Shown in pieces: positions 12,899 to 49,146 of a stretch of DNA of 64,000 nucleotides. Made by a program: the position numbers and the translations under genes. Where the stretch lies: assembly GCF_947623445.1 (NCBI RefSeq), contig NC_135243.1:3660501-3724500 (forward strand). The letters run 5' to 3'. The stretch comes from Clavelina lepadiformis. Its lineage: Eukaryota > Chordata > Ascidiacea > Aplousobranchia > Clavelinidae. The notes under the pieces are model-generated. The model was not told where the DNA came from. It worked only from the letters and a program-made list of their open reading frames with translations, and ran no database searches. The stretch's first letter is position 1; every line of letters starts with the position of its first letter.

Positions 12899-13410
12899 CA
12901 GAGGTGGGCAGTCGGTAGGCCTACTTTGAAAGTACCGTCGGTAACGGTATCGGTAGCCTACTTGGCAAAAAATGTGCGGATGGTTCAGGTATTTGGTACT
13001 ATTTAAAAATGTTATTCGGTACTTTGTCGGTACTCGATACCGGTACTTTTCGTGATAAAGATGCTGCTGTAAATGCATTAATTGCCACTTTTATGTCCAG
13101 TAAAGGTTACTCCAGGTCAAAACATAAACGTAACTCGCTTGCAATTTAACTTGACACTTTTAGATTAAAAAAGATCAACAGATGCTAAAATTGGCATTAA
13201 GTGTTAATTAACACGTATATTTGAAAACATACTTAATAAAATTATAAAATAATTACGTGAAAGCACCAAGTACCGGGACTGATTAAAATTTCTTGAAAGA
13301 AGTGGTTCTGTACTTTTTTACAAAAGTACTGACGATACCGGTATCGGTAATGAAAAAGTACCGCGGTACAGTAATTCGGTACTATAGTACCGCCGTACTG
13401 CCCACCTATG
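12899..13410. mobile_element. hAT-type MITE of 512 bp (CAGAGGTGGGCAGT ends)
   Basis: The left end CAGAGGTGGGCAGT and right end ACTGCCCACCTATG are inverted repeats. A perfect 8-bp target-site duplication CTTAGAAT flanks them (12891-12898 and 13411-13418). The interior is full of direct and inverted GGTACT/AGTACC and GTACCGG motifs (for example near 12940-13050 and 13320-13390). No transposase frame exists. The perfect duplication implies a relatively recent insertion. Confidence 0.92.
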
Positions 13411-13418
13411 CTTAGAAT

Positions 13419-14414
13419 CCAATACAAACATTGACAAAATTAAACTTAATGTGCTATTTGAAAGTATAATTTTATTGGTTTGATTTAACTGCTGTGCGGT
13501 TAGTCGCGGCGTAAGAGTCGTTCAACTTATACGTACTTAACCACTAGCGTTACTGATACATAAATGCAAATGTATTGTAAGCAGAAATAAATAATATACT
13601 ATATTGCACAATATTACAAAAACAGATTTGAAATAAAGATGTGATTTTATTGAATAAACAGGAAACAAAACGTCCAAAAATAAATCAGTAGGAAGTAGAA
13701 ACACACAATTTATTAAACAAGCAATAAACCTATTAAAGCTAACATTTACGCACACGTTTTTAAACCTGACCAACCCAGATTAATCTACAAGAAAAATCTG
13801 ATAATTTCTAGACTATATTGGTATACTCCTATCTTATTAAATTATGTATTTTTTAATAGAAACAATATTTACCGCCCTAGTCATTTTCAGTGTTCCGGTT
13901 TTAGTGCTGCTGTGTGCTTGGGCAATGATGTGATAAATAACTGGTCCAGTGCACTTCTGCGCTAGACCCCTGATAACTTTTAGACTTTAGTAAAGTTTCT
14001 TGTGAGTGTCTGAATGAATGAATGGTGTCAATCTTTCGTGTGACCGATAGGAATTAGTAAAGTTTATAACAAGAATATTTTACGTTAAATAAGTCAAGGC
14101 TAGCTTACAGTTGGTGTATTTGTACAGATAAGTGTTATTGCTAAATTCTAGCTGAGCTTACGCTAAGTCTAGCATCGTAGACCTAGTGTACCGGTAAACC
14201 AGTAACGGCAAATTTGTCAAAAAAAAAGTTTTTTAAATCAAAAATTTTCTTTTTTAGGTCAAAAAACAATTGCACTGAAAAAAATAATAGATGCATAACA
14301 TCTATAGGCAATATGGCGCAGGTAAACATAAAAATCATATGATAGGTTTACCTCTGTTATGATATACGTACAACTGTGTAACTGTCTTTTTGCAATCTTC
14401 CCAAACTTCTTCAA
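13419..14414. other. Intergenic, probable FER-A upstream region
   Basis: AT-rich, no coding exon recognised; it includes an A/T-run inverted stretch near 14215-14290. The FER-A start codon follows directly. Confidence 0.5.
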
Positions 14415-21818
<7,404 letters not shown>

Positions 21819-23358
21819 CGGCGTGTTTCGTGATAAGTTTATTGAAAGCTTTCCACGGTATTGCATTGTGTATTGCCGATGCCCTGTATGTTAAGTATTA
21901 CGTTCCCTTGCATATTAAGGACTTCCTTAACCTGACTGTTTTGTGGTTGTTTTTTCAGTTTGTCCACCCGCGATTTTTACGTGGGAATTTCTATAATCAG
22001 TGTAGTATCTTTCAACTATATTAAATGTCCGTGCGTTTTTGATATTTGTCAGAAACGTGAAAGGGCGCCTGCACTCTTTGCACTTCAATAATTTTGTGAT
22101 TTACTAATTGCACTTCAATCTAATCAACGCTTCGTTTTCTACGTTGCCGCTTTGCAATATCACTACTTACACGCACGACATTTATCTCTTAATTATTGCC
22201 ACAGAATTTTATCATTGTGTTGTCATAATTGTAGTTCTAGTCTAATTTTATGCAAAGATTTTACGTCACTTCTATATCCTGTTATTCTTCACTTGTAACT
22301 CCAGTGCATTAGTCAACTGTGTACTTATTATATTGCAATTGGAATCACAATCATAACACTTAATTCCATCTCAAATTTTTAAAACATTCATCATTCGTTG
22401 TGTCCATTTCGGTAGGTTTGGGAAAAAAATCCGTATTCTTTATAATGTAAATGAAAACAGTTCCAACGTGTTTGAGTCGATTTTTAATTGCTATGTCCCC
22501 TGACTACTTCACTTGACTTATTATCCGTGAGTTTTGCTGTTCCTTTTTCGACTAACCTAACTAACTCTGTCTTTACGCTGACCATGATGTGCCTGTAACA
22601 TAGTCCCGTAAATTGTGTTTTTGTCGCTTGTCCTGTAGTGTACTTGCCATTTGCAGTCAGCAGTTTCTATTGTCTTGTTTTCACACTCACGATACTAATT
22701 CAACAATTAACATTCTTCCAATTATTTTCCCGTTTAATGAGTTCTTTACAAATTTGCTCCTTTCGATGAAGCGCGACTCTCGGTGAACGGCGTTGCTACG
22801 TAGAGCAATAACCCCTCTGATGTGTTCTGTTACTGATCGTGAAAACATCTACACTATTATTTGTAATAAATAAATATCCCACAAAGAAAAGTCGGTCATC
22901 ATATTATCAACAGTGTAACCATCGAAAGGCCATAACATTATCCACGTCCATGGACTAAGAATATGAAGAACCAGGATTTAATGGTGGTAATTAACTAATT
23001 ACACATTGCTTGATGATGCAGCATGTGCAGATATGAATCATAGAATTATTTAAATAACTCGTGAATGTAAGATGTTTTCAGCGGTGATTAAACTAGTCGG
23101 GGCTAAACCCATTCCATTCCATAGTTAACTTTTAGTAATCTTATTATGATTAAACCTTTGCTTACTGGTAATTTCACGTAGGCAACGGCCTACGCAAATA
23201 GATACGAGCACTCGCTTCGTTTGGTTTGAGTTATGACAGAAGCAAAATCTTCTATTACGACTACCTACTAGACTCGTCTGTGGAAGCAGCATTTTGTGAG
23301 GACGAGGGCTGACTTTACAGGCTTTATCCTACTAAAGTGCAATCAATAACGAAGCCAA
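21819..23358 (+). other. FER-A 3' UTR and FER-A/FER-B spacer
   Basis: No exon recognised. AATAAA occurs at 22865-22870 within an ATAAATAAAT run and probably ends the FER-A transcript. The remaining 480 bp before FER-B is presumably its promoter region; no motif stands out. Confidence 0.55.
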
Positions 23359-31646
<8,288 letters not shown>

Positions 31647-34002
31647 ATCACAAATACCTATGCATTGGGCGATGTTATGACGATATACAGACTTTAATTG
31701 CGTAGATTTTTCATGTGAAGCGGACAGTAATGTTGTCGTGAATTTGTTGTGAGATGTAGCACGCGTGAAACTGTTTATGGTTTCATTAGTTGTTGCGTTG
31801 TATTGTTACGAAAAGAGCAAGCATGCAAGCAGCAGCAAGCATGTGGATTGTCGCTTGGCAAATCGTGGGAACCTAAACTTTTCATTCTTGCCGAATGGAT
31901 TTCCGCATTTTGCCGCCTTTTATGGTGATTTTTTGCCCAATTGTATGTTATACAGATTGTTTTAATTATTTTCCAAGTAAAATCTACAATTCCAGTTATT
32001 TTTCACAATTTCTTGTTAACATATAGTATCTTAAATCTACCTTCTATTTTAGAATTAGTTTCCTACGCCAAACAACTGTAGTCAACTTCTTGTATAGGCC
32101 AATTCCTAGCGTGCTTGTCTTTAACAACGGGCTGTCAGGACAATTTCCGGTGATATAGTTACTTCCATTTATGTTAAAGCTTTCAAGAGATTAAACTGTT
32201 CTTAGAATTGACCATGAACTCATAGAAGCATTTCAGTGAAAGAATCGCGATTAACATTCCACACAAAGCTGTACTTTGTACTCGAGATTATGAGGACTTG
32301 TGTAATATCATGACACACCTTTAATCAACTGTACAAGGTCTTAGTGATGGTACAAGGTCTCAATAAGTTGAGAACGTTAACGAAACATTTGGGAAACGCT
32401 AGACCGCCTGATTATGACGTTGGAAAGGTGCTTGCTTATTGTGTAATAATCAATAAAACATAGAAGTAAAAATGCGGTGGAACACATTCACCCTGACGGC
32501 ACCTAACACGGTATATTACTTCAATGTGTATTGTCGAGCAGCATTGTATAGGTGAGATTCTGAAGTCCCGAATCGATATTGCAATTACGCCCTGGTGATC
32601 AATTAAGCAGGTCAATCAATAGCAATCAATACGGAATAAAGGCATATGTACAATGTGGTAAATTATCAAGTTTTCGTATCATTTAAGTAATCAGAATGTG
32701 CTTCACGCGTGAGGCTTGAGACACAGACTTTTTGTTTTCCGTAAAAACGATTCCTATGGAAAGTTTTTAGCGGCTGATGACTACCCATGATTACTAACTT
32801 CATTGCAATGTTCGCCGTCAGATGCTGATCTATCTGCTGCGTAACCAGCAAGTGAATATAGAGATATTGTGATATTTTATTGAAATATACCTTTGCCCAG
32901 TTGATTTACGGACACAAAAATAGCAAGTAGTCAAAATATATAAGAACAAAAAATGTCGAAAGGAAATACTCAAGAACAATATGTACATGGGTATATGTGT
33001 AAATATGGGGACATATATACTTGGTTTGATTCGTTACGAAGGTTTTAGGTGCAAAGTATGTTTACTGAATCAATAAGCAAATGGCTCTGTACACATAATA
33101 TTCACAGTGAAAACGAATCGGGTTTTTTCGGCGGAACTTGTCTTTAAATAACCAAATACTGAGAATTTTCCGAACTTGACACGTCACAATGGTGTGACGC
33201 TTAACAACGGTTACGCAAGAGTGGCTTTCGTAGCAGAAAAATGTGTCCGTGAAAGCGGCCGGTTTGGTCTGAACCGCAAAAGTGACCTTGCTAAGTTCTA
33301 AACGTTGATTTTTGGAGGTACAAAGCACAGTAAAGAACACGGCTTTAAAAGGAAAAATATTTTGCATTGGAAGTAAAAGTTAAAATCAAGAAAAAAACGA
33401 ACAAAGAATTTGGAGCAGATTTTGCCAAAAAACAACAACACAGCCGGTGTTAAAATTAGGTTTTGAAAGGAATAAGACTCGGTGGTCAACTTTGAGTACA
33501 ATGAGTTGAATACACAGCAATAACACCGTCGTTTGCGTTAGGAACTAGTGTTCTGTGTAAATGATGATGTTTAAACACCGAGACGATATATACATGTTTA
33601 GCGTCTCGTTGAAAATAGCAGGACGCAATTAAATTGCACAGCACAAGAATTCGAATTTAAATAATAAGAATACCGTCAGGGATTTTCATTATTTTTTACC
33701 GGGTATTCCAATCCCTGGTTTATTGTAGTTAGCCGTCGTGTTGGTTGTTAGGATAGCAGACAGGCGTGTGTATTGTACGTTAGTTGATTAAACGATGTGA
33801 CACGAATCTCAATTTATCAGTGATCATTTTCAGTGTCCTCACATCACTTGTGTTCCATAATATCAGACCACTCAGGAACGCGGTTTAAAAAATAAACTAA
33901 AAAACACACCAAAATTTTCCACAGAGTTTCTTTAAATAAAACACGTCCTGTGACTTTTTACCGTCGCCGTGAGGCTCATAAGTCATAAGCACATCCACGC
34001 AG
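31647..34002. other. FER-B 3' UTR, intergenic, and CUB-gene 3' UTR (opposite strand)
   Basis: No gene recognised. A plus-strand AATAAA is at 32452-32457 (candidate FER-B end). TTTATT at 33719-33724 is a minus-strand AATAAA (candidate end of the CUB gene). The two genes converge here. Confidence 0.5.
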
Positions 34003-37000
34003 TTATAGCTGAAACATGAGTTCTGATTCTGGCGTGCGGACGATTCTGTTCTTCTGCTTTTTGAGGCTCTCTTGAGAATCGACCGACGATATAAGCGTGT
34101 TGATGTCGCTTTGGGCGTCTTCGTCGCGCAAACGAATGTTGAACCTTAAAAAATAATGTTTTCGTTATTCCTCTGCGTGATAAGACGATTTTCAGTGAAA
34201 CTACGGTGTTCGTAACGATTGTACATACACAGCATAGCGGGAAACTTGCGATATTTTGCTAAAACATTGCCACGGCCAAGTGGGTGTAATACCATACAAA
34301 GGAAATCAACATATCCTCATATACAGTTTATAACAGCGGCGCCATATGATCAAAGCCTATATGAGACCAGCCTACACCCACTGTAGTAGTTCTGTTACTT
34401 TGTATATTATGCGCTTAAATTATCCGGGATATAGCTGCATCCTCTGTGACGACCGAACGTCACGCGTACGTCTATCGCTGAATAAATTAAACGGGAAGGA
34501 AACGGTGTGTAGAATGGATGCAATGACTAACCGTCAGCTGGTGAGCTGCTACTGCTCGCGTGTACAAGTGCACATGAATCTGTACTAGTATTGCATTTTA
34601 TAAGTAACTCAACCCTCGCCCGTTATTCACGAAGTCAGCGTTTCAACTGCTGCCTTAGTTAAATCATAGGTATAGCAAATTATACACGCCCTGTACTAAC
34701 GGACTTTGTGTTTGAGAAAACAAACATGGCATGAGACCATAGTGAGACGCACATAACGCGCCAATTGGTGAATATTTTAAGGTTAAGCCACAAACCTTCT
34801 GTTTTGTCTCTTCCAGTGCACGTAGGCGACAATGAGCAGAACGCCTAAGACAATGACCCCCAACACCACTATTGCTCCAATCACCACGCCTGAGAGAATG
34901 CCTGCAAGAGAAAAATCCGGATTTTAAAAAATGCAACTTGCGCTTTTGTTGCAATTGCATGAAGCCGACATAAGGCCTCATCAATATCTTTATAATTCAT
35001 ATAACCAAATTTTTAATTTTTTGTGGGTTTAATAATTGGGATGCACTGATTCGAAAATTAACCAAGAGCGATTAATCATTTATCAGTAGTTTTACTTGAA
35101 TAATTACATTGGTAGGTGTATGAGTTCTTATAGGATTAATGAATTAATTATCTTAAAAGACATCCGCTAAATATCTTATGGCACAAAGCTTGCAAGGGAC
35201 TCCTTCGACAGTGCTTAACAAATGATAAAAGATGAATGAACGAATATATGAATGAAGGCTGAACTCAATAGAAAATTATTGAGTTATGTCATTGCAAGTT
35301 ACATTCGAGTTTAGTTTGTAATTCGAGAATTTGAAATTATCACCGAATTTAAGATGCGCAAAGATTTCCTTCAATTGGACAATAAACGTTTCAATATCAT
35401 ACCATACTAATTAATCGGTGCAACCCAATTTATCAGATTTTGTAAAAATTAAAATTTGTCACACACCTGGATTTTGTGAAATAGTATCATTGCCAGCAGT
35501 TGTGCTTGAATCACCATCTTTCTCATTGTCTTCGTTCTCATTGTTATCAACAACCCCGACTGCAGTTGAAACAATTCTATAAAATAGAAATCATATAATT
35601 TTGGAAAATGTTTCCACGTTAAGAGCAGAAGAAATATTTAAGATGAAACCAGAGAATTTATTTCACACAACTTGGATGCATGTAAGCTTCAAGTTTCACC
35701 AAAAACACAATTGTCACAATATATTTCGTGTACTAGCATCAGGCTTATTCAAGAGGTAACAAACTAGCTGAAAGTAAGAAAACGATACAATGAGAATACG
35801 AATATGCCATACTAATAAATACACTTACTTTGACGACAACCTAGTTGAACTCTTTGTGTTAAAAGTAGAAGTGGTGGTGGTGGTTTTGGTGCTAGTGGTG
35901 GTGGTGGTGGTAGTAGTCTTCGATGAGGAATCCGTCTTTACCGGTGGTGCATTGGTTGTTGATGGCAACGGTGAGTTGCTTTTGATTTCAAAAAATGCAC
36001 GGAAACCACGTTTTTCATCCGTTGCATATGACGTTCTCATGTTTATGACAATGACTGAACCTGCAAAAGAATCATTTTTAGTTGGAGCTGTACGTCAAGG
36101 TGAAAGGATTGCAAATACTATCATAAATGGGAAAACGTCTAGATTAACAAACATAAATGTTTGTAAACTGACACAAAATTATTTTACCTGTGGATAATAA
36201 TTTCCTTTTTACAAGTCTGTTATCTTCAAGATCACATGCGCTCTCATAGATTTTGTTTGCGTCCATATTACTTCCATCATAGATGGTGACATTGTTTTTG
36301 GCGCAGCGAGAGCTGACAAACTCAAAAGCAAGCTCAAGAAACTGAAAAGAAATCCTGTCATCTTCTGATGAACCTCTTACGGTCCACGTGCAGTTGAGAT
36401 TGCCATCGTAGCCTTGTGGGTATCCAGGCGATTGTATTGTACAAAATTGGCTGTTTTCAATTATTCCTCCGCACAGGTTTTCAATGCACTGTGCTCCACC
36501 TTCTGCTAAATTATATTTTATGTCAGATTCCAACAACATCATGTAAAACACATCACACATGCAGTACTAGTATATAAGCTACATAACCAACTCAAGGAAA
36601 CAATTGCTTAATTATGATTTTTAAAGTGAAATACAAAGAACCTCAAGCTAAGTCAAAAGAATGTTAAAATCAAATATTACAGAAACATTCACTACTAGTG
36701 CTACTCATATAACGAGGTAGTCTATACAATGGCTTATACATTATATATGATGGGGTGACAGCAGTTACATACATTCTTATAAGAGCCATATGCCCAAGAT
36801 TGAAAAGATTATGTTTTGAGTAGAAAACTATCCTGTGGAAAGACTTTTAGTAACGATCAGATTTTAAAACCACCGTACAGTTTGGAAATTTTCAATCAAG
36901 CGTACACGCTACTTACAATAGCCTGTAAACACAAATATGTTGAAACTACGTATGTACTTGTTGACTTACCTGTGCTTGATTTAAACTCGTATGTTGCTCT

Positions 37001-37939
37001 GAATCCTCTGCCACCATTGGAGCCATAATCAGAAATAAAAGAAATCTTCATAAAACGGCCTGAACTGGTCGCTACTTCAGGAATCTTTTGACCACATAAC
37101 ACACCCCCAAGAACTGGGCTATTCTTATCCACTCCATCAAGGACTTGTACTGTGTCCAAATCGCAATCTCCATCAAAATCTTCAACATCGAAATCGTGGA
37201 AAGTAAGTTGGATGATCTTTCCTTCAGGTGCTTCAATAACCCATTGGCAGGTCAAATCATATTTGTATTTGGAAGGGTAATTTGGGGTGCTTATTTCACC
37301 ATTGGAAGCAGTTAAACGTCCACCGCATGTCTGTAATAATTCAATTATACTGTTTAATTTTTGCCATTCACTGCGGGAAGCGAAAAATAAGGTCTTAACC
37401 TTGTCATAGCCAAACAAAACAAGAAATGGGCGCCCACAAAACAATCATTAAACTTGAAATGTGTGAGGTGCTAACTACAACATTGCTACAGTGATGGAAG
37501 GTAAGTACGGCCACCAAACCCTCAAAATTATATACTATAAATAACTATGATCTTTAACAGACAATGTACATTCTACTGTAGCATGGTACGGGCGAACTTG
37601 GTGGTGGTGGTACCGTACATGTTAAACAAATTGAAAAATAGAGCCTAAATGTCGGAAATTTTACAGATACTAGATGCATAGGCCGAGCGCTCACAACACG
37701 AGATTTTCACTTATACAGTTTATGCATTTCGAAAACATACGATAACAAATGATAATCAGGTTTTTTATTTACAAGTAAACTAATCAAAAAGACATTAAGC
37801 CTAACACATTACTAGAGCATTTAAAGCTTTTTTTTTGCTCATAAACTCAGTATTTAAAGTGGCAAACACTTACCGTCGTCTGAGCAAATGTTTGCTGAAG
37901 TAGTGACAAAATCAAAAGTGTCTTAATTTCTATCATCAT
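34003..37939 (-). CDS. Two-CUB-domain single-pass membrane protein (7 exons, 443 aa)
   Basis: Exons, 5' to 3' on the minus strand: 37939-37874, 37330-36970, 36502-36188, 36060-35829, 35576-35467, 34901-34796, 34144-34003. Exon 1 encodes a signal peptide (MMIEIKTLLILSLLQQTFAQ). Then come CUB1 (about 23-142) with four Cys (TCGG, LTCQW, GDCDLD, VLCGQ) and acidic DFDGDCDLD residues that resemble a calcium-binding CUB site; CUB2 (about 150-265; LCGG, SPGYP, NCTW, YDG); a Thr/Ser-rich, probably O-glycosylated stalk (S/T/K runs, about 285-325); an acidic juxtamembrane part; one hydrophobic helix (about 364-387); then a positively charged stop-transfer HWKRQNRR and about 50 cytoplasmic residues without a known motif. 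CUB modules bind proteins or carbohydrate outside the cell (family knowledge). The ligand is unknown. Not neuropilin (no FV/MAM domains) and not NETO (no LDLa). No family name can be assigned. Confidence 0.9.
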
Positions 37940-40678
37940 TATGCCAACAAGTTGCTTATTGCTTATCAAACATGTAATTACGAAGCACCTGCAAAATGTC
38001 AATGTTTACTCTGTGCAATGTAAACTAATCTACGAAAGGGCTGTCAAACTTTCACGAAGTCAACAAATATTTTGGTTTGTGGTGCCGTTTTAAACCACAA
38101 ACAATCTCATTTACCGGTCACTTCCAATTCTAGACCTTCTCCTATCAGCTTTCGCTGCTCTTATGGACAACGAAAATTTTTTCTAGTTAATTAACACGGC
38201 CTCCGATAAAAGATAAACAACAACTGAATGACCATCTAAAACACAACCATTTCCACTGTGAGAAATTTTCCAAAGGGAAGGTCGAATTTGAGGGACAAAT
38301 TTCTGTGTCTCACTTTTGTAAAGACGAAAAATTTGAATAAGGTTGCCTAGCCTGATACTTGATACATTTCAATGATTTGCCGGGCAACGCCCAAGATCGA
38401 AGATAAATCTCTATGGTGTCTTTTTAATGCTAAATATCTTCAAGAATACTGTATTGGTTGCTGGGGATACTTGCGCCATCAAAAAGTGCGACTTGACGTT
38501 CAACACTTTGGTAACAACTGTTAGATTTACCATGCATAAAATCAAAATATTTTTCAAAAAAATTGTACTTCTCTTCCTAATAAAGCGTGACTACGACTGA
38601 AATGGGCTTATTTTCACCATTTAACAGCATAAATACTTTGGTCAACAATGGTTTTATCGCGATTTTTCACGATGCCGGCATTTTTTTACTACAACCGGCT
38701 GAGCATCACGCGATATTTGTAAGGACCAATCAGAAACGAGCTGGAAAAATGACGTAAGCGCTTGAAAACAAGTGACGTCGAAGCAGAGGGATATAGATAA
38801 ATTTCCTCTTAGAAATAGAAAATGTAAACACGGCGGACAATTTATCTTTTGAAATTTCAAATAAAATGTAAAAATTTGATGTTATATAAGTCGGGTGATG
38901 CTAAAGCGCGTGACATTTACGTAAGACTCATTTTTTTTCAAGCGCATTTAGGCACCTTGCCGGCTTTAGCCATTGATGTTATGTTTGTAGTAAGTTTGCA
39001 ATGTTATGGCAACCGGTAACTTGATACAGTATCAGGCCATTCACTTACGACAAACGTTCGATCGTCAAATGATTTTATGTGTTTATCTTAATTTTCGCTT
39101 CCACAAAACCGTCAACTCATTTCGCGCGTACGTTTAAAATTCCAACAAGAATTGTGGCAACTTGTGAAGTCTGATGTTCGTACAAAGTCCAATTCCATTG
39201 ACTGCGGAGCAACGTATGTTTAAACAAGAGCGTTTGAAGTCATAGCTTTCTATGGTTTATGTGCTTACGTGAATGACAAGTACCGCCGCTTATTGTTTGG
39301 GTAAGTCGGCGATATGACGCTATATTGACTTGCGGATCTACTGCGCAGTTTGTTTTGGACTAAATCAAATTTCCGCTTTCGTCGCTATGAATGACATGAC
39401 TCAAAATAAAAGTTGTCTGGAACTGTTCCTTGTTTCGCCTCTTATTTTCTATTGTGATGTAACAACAGAGTTGCAATACACTAGACTGGAATCAATCAAG
39501 TTTCAGAAAACATGCCCGTACGGTCATAATCACACAAGATGACCCGAAAGCTATTAAAGCGAAAGTAATTTATTCCCAGAGTGAATTGCGATGGCCGTTG
39601 TTCGTTTGATTAAACTAAACAGCTGCCAGCGTCAATCGGCACATAAGAACCCAACATTGCCATATGCTTTACTCCATGTAAGGTCTTTAAAATTTATAAT
39701 TACTGGCTCTCACTGTTTCACTGGACAAAATCGTACGTTCGAAGCAATTTTTAAGTTTCTTGTTAACCTGCTTAATTGTAGCCTAACTACAGAATAGCTA
39801 ATATTAACTTTTTGCAAACCCATTCTCATAACCTAGCCGCCTATCTTTAACAACAGGATGCGTGATCTAAATACGGTGAAATAGTCACTTTCATGATCAT
39901 TACCGCTGCATGCAAAATACAAAAACTAATCTTGCCGAAAATTGTCCATGAATCTGTTTTAATGCAACTGAGTAAGGCCTCGAAATTGATCAAAATCGGG
40001 TAAGCATGGACGCTGATTTATACGTGGTAAAGGTTACAAATCAAAATAAAAGTGACGTTTGTCTACAGGAAATCTGGAACCGAGTTCATACGAGTGAGGA
40101 CAACTTTGAATCCACCTTAGTCATGTACAAAATCGCATTTAAATATAATCTATTAAAAGTTACCAGGAGTTTCAAGGGCGAAGTAATAGTAAGTAATAAT
40201 AAGTGACAACGCCCGCAGCTTGGTGGCTGTTCTGCAGCGAACAGAAATGCCAAAGATGTGTGGAATTTCAGCCGAGTTACGCTTGAGTAACTCTGTCCCT
40301 TGAGGTTTCTTTCATTAATGCGGTTTGCAAATGCAGCGAAATTCCGAAAAAAAAAACGCACAACCTCTAAAGCCTGCAAAATTCTAAAGATAGAAATAAA
40401 CCACCAAGATTTGAAGAATTTTCAACATTTCTCTCCCCACCTTGGCAGCTTTAGTGGTTGAGCCGCCTACACGATGACGTCATGATATGACTGATGTATA
40501 CGGCCTTTTGAGCGGAACGGAAAACTAACATTCCGTACGGTTTAACTTTAACGTATATGTCTGTCATAGCCTTATCTTATCTAAAATACATAAAGAGTAT
40601 AGCTAGCGCCACAAAGCATATCTATGCGATTTAAGTGAAATTCTGGAGGCGAAAGGAAACTGTTTTTATGACTCACAA
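37940..40678. other. Intergenic, 5' flank of the CUB gene
   Basis: No exon with coding character on either strand. Short open frames (38654-38860, 39330-39542, 39591-39797, 40006-40206) lack recognisable protein sequence and splice context. Confidence 0.5.
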
Positions 40679-40725
40679 TGACGTATGACGTATGACGTAT
40701 GACGTAGGTTATGACGTATGACGTA
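40679..40725 (+). promoter_or_regulatory. Cluster of six TGACGTA (CRE/ATF-like) repeats
   Basis: Four contiguous TGACGTA heptamers (40679-40706), a 5-bp break, then two more (40712-40725). TGACGTA matches a bZIP CREB/ATF half-site variant. It lies 1.4 kb upstream of the MLCK-like start. Whether it is an enhancer or only a short tandem repeat cannot be told from sequence. Confidence 0.55.
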
Positions 40726-40989
40726 TGATTGTGGTCTTTCCAGATGCTTGACTATCCGGCACTGGCTAAGGCTAAGAAAATCGCACAATTTTTTAGGAAA
40801 CGTAAACCGATCACTTTTTATTTAATCGAGTCATTTATTTTATCGAAAATCAAACGCTTTGAAATAATTTTTTACTTGTTATAAAGTTGTGCCAGATGTC
40901 TCGCTGAGGTTGCTGTTACTGTTTGCCAAAAGCTTCGTCATGTGACCCTTTATGGCCACCTAGCGGTTAATTAAATTTGTGTGCTTCAG

Positions 40990-41345
40990 TGGTCAGGGAA
41001 ACTCACAGACTCACGGAGTTGTAATGACTCGATTGACTTAAATTAACTCAATTCGCCTTTCAAGAATTTCTTTTTTGTCCAATCACGTATCAAAGTGTAA
41101 TTTCAAACAAAGCTCACACTAACCACTTTTTGTGAATGAACCCGTGTGACCCAGCAAAACGATGCAAGTTTGCAAAAATTCTAGAAATGTCTTCTTTGAA
41201 GAAACGTTTTTTCTTCTGTATGACTTGGTTTCCGATATCAATTGGCTTGACTTTATTTGCCAAATCACTCGACTTGCTTCGAGTCACTTTCATAAAACAC
41301 TCGACTTGACTTGTGAGTTGTAACTGGAGTTAAATGACTTGGTTG
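40990..41345. repeat. Dispersed ACTCGACTTGACTT-type repeat
   Basis: Degenerate, densely repeated GACTTG/CACTCGACTTG/GACTTGGTT motifs (for example 41215-41345). The same motif family recurs at 47370-47530 and 48960-49015 in MLCK introns, suggesting scattered copies of one repeat family. Exact borders are not visible. Confidence 0.45.
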
Positions 41346-42130
41346 CGATTCTGCAAACTCGTTTACTGATTATTATGAACTAAATGACACCACTTAAAGC
41401 CGACGATTGAAAGATGTTGAAAAGAACTATAAACACATCCCTGTCCACCCGGGTTATTAGGTCATTTAAGTAGCCTAAGTCAGTTGTCGACACCTTTCTC
41501 ACGTGACGCTTTTTTGACACTTTTCTCGTCAGAAGAAGGTTTCATTCCTCACAATACTTCAGAGTTCACCAAGAATCGCTGGCTTACGATGACCAATGCA
41601 ATAGTATCGACTATTAATAAGGTTTGAAGCAGTTTATAACAAGAAGACAAGGATACAAGGCCGGCATTCAACAAAGTGCATATGATAGGAGCTGGAAAAG
41701 TCGAACACGCGGCTAAGTTCAGTTTTAAAACCAGCTATAGCTCATCAAGAAGGAAACTGATTCAACTTAGAAGTTATTACATTTTCAATTACGTTACTTG
41801 AAGAAATAAAGCATATAGTTAAAATAAGACATCATTGCTTGTAAATTGACATTTATAGACCAGAAAAGGGGACTACATAACTGCTACTGGTTCACAGCAG
41901 CTGGAATTACCAGCTATTCAATTGGAGTTGTTCGCTTCACAGAGAACAGTATGACCAAAAATATCAGATATTAAATCAAATATTCTATCAGAAAAAATCT
42001 GATATCAAATATTATATCAGAAAGTTTGCATGAAAGTTTGCATCAACGATATTTATATTATTTTTATAGAAGGAGCGAAAGTAAGAAACTTGAATATTGG
42101 CATATTTTTCAAAAAATTATCCTTTCCAAA
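41346..42130. other. MLCK-like 5' flank
   Basis: No coding exon recognised. Near 41955-42040 short direct repeats occur (ATCAAATATTnTATCAGAAA twice; GAAAGTTTGCAT twice). Probably promoter/5' UTR of the kinase gene. Confidence 0.4.

Positions 42131-49146
<7,016 letters not shown>

Noticed and set aside
35790-36197. Val-rich 135-codon plus-strand frame
   Set aside because: Antisense of the Thr-rich stalk and CUB2 end of the minus-strand gene; the Val runs are complements of Thr codons.
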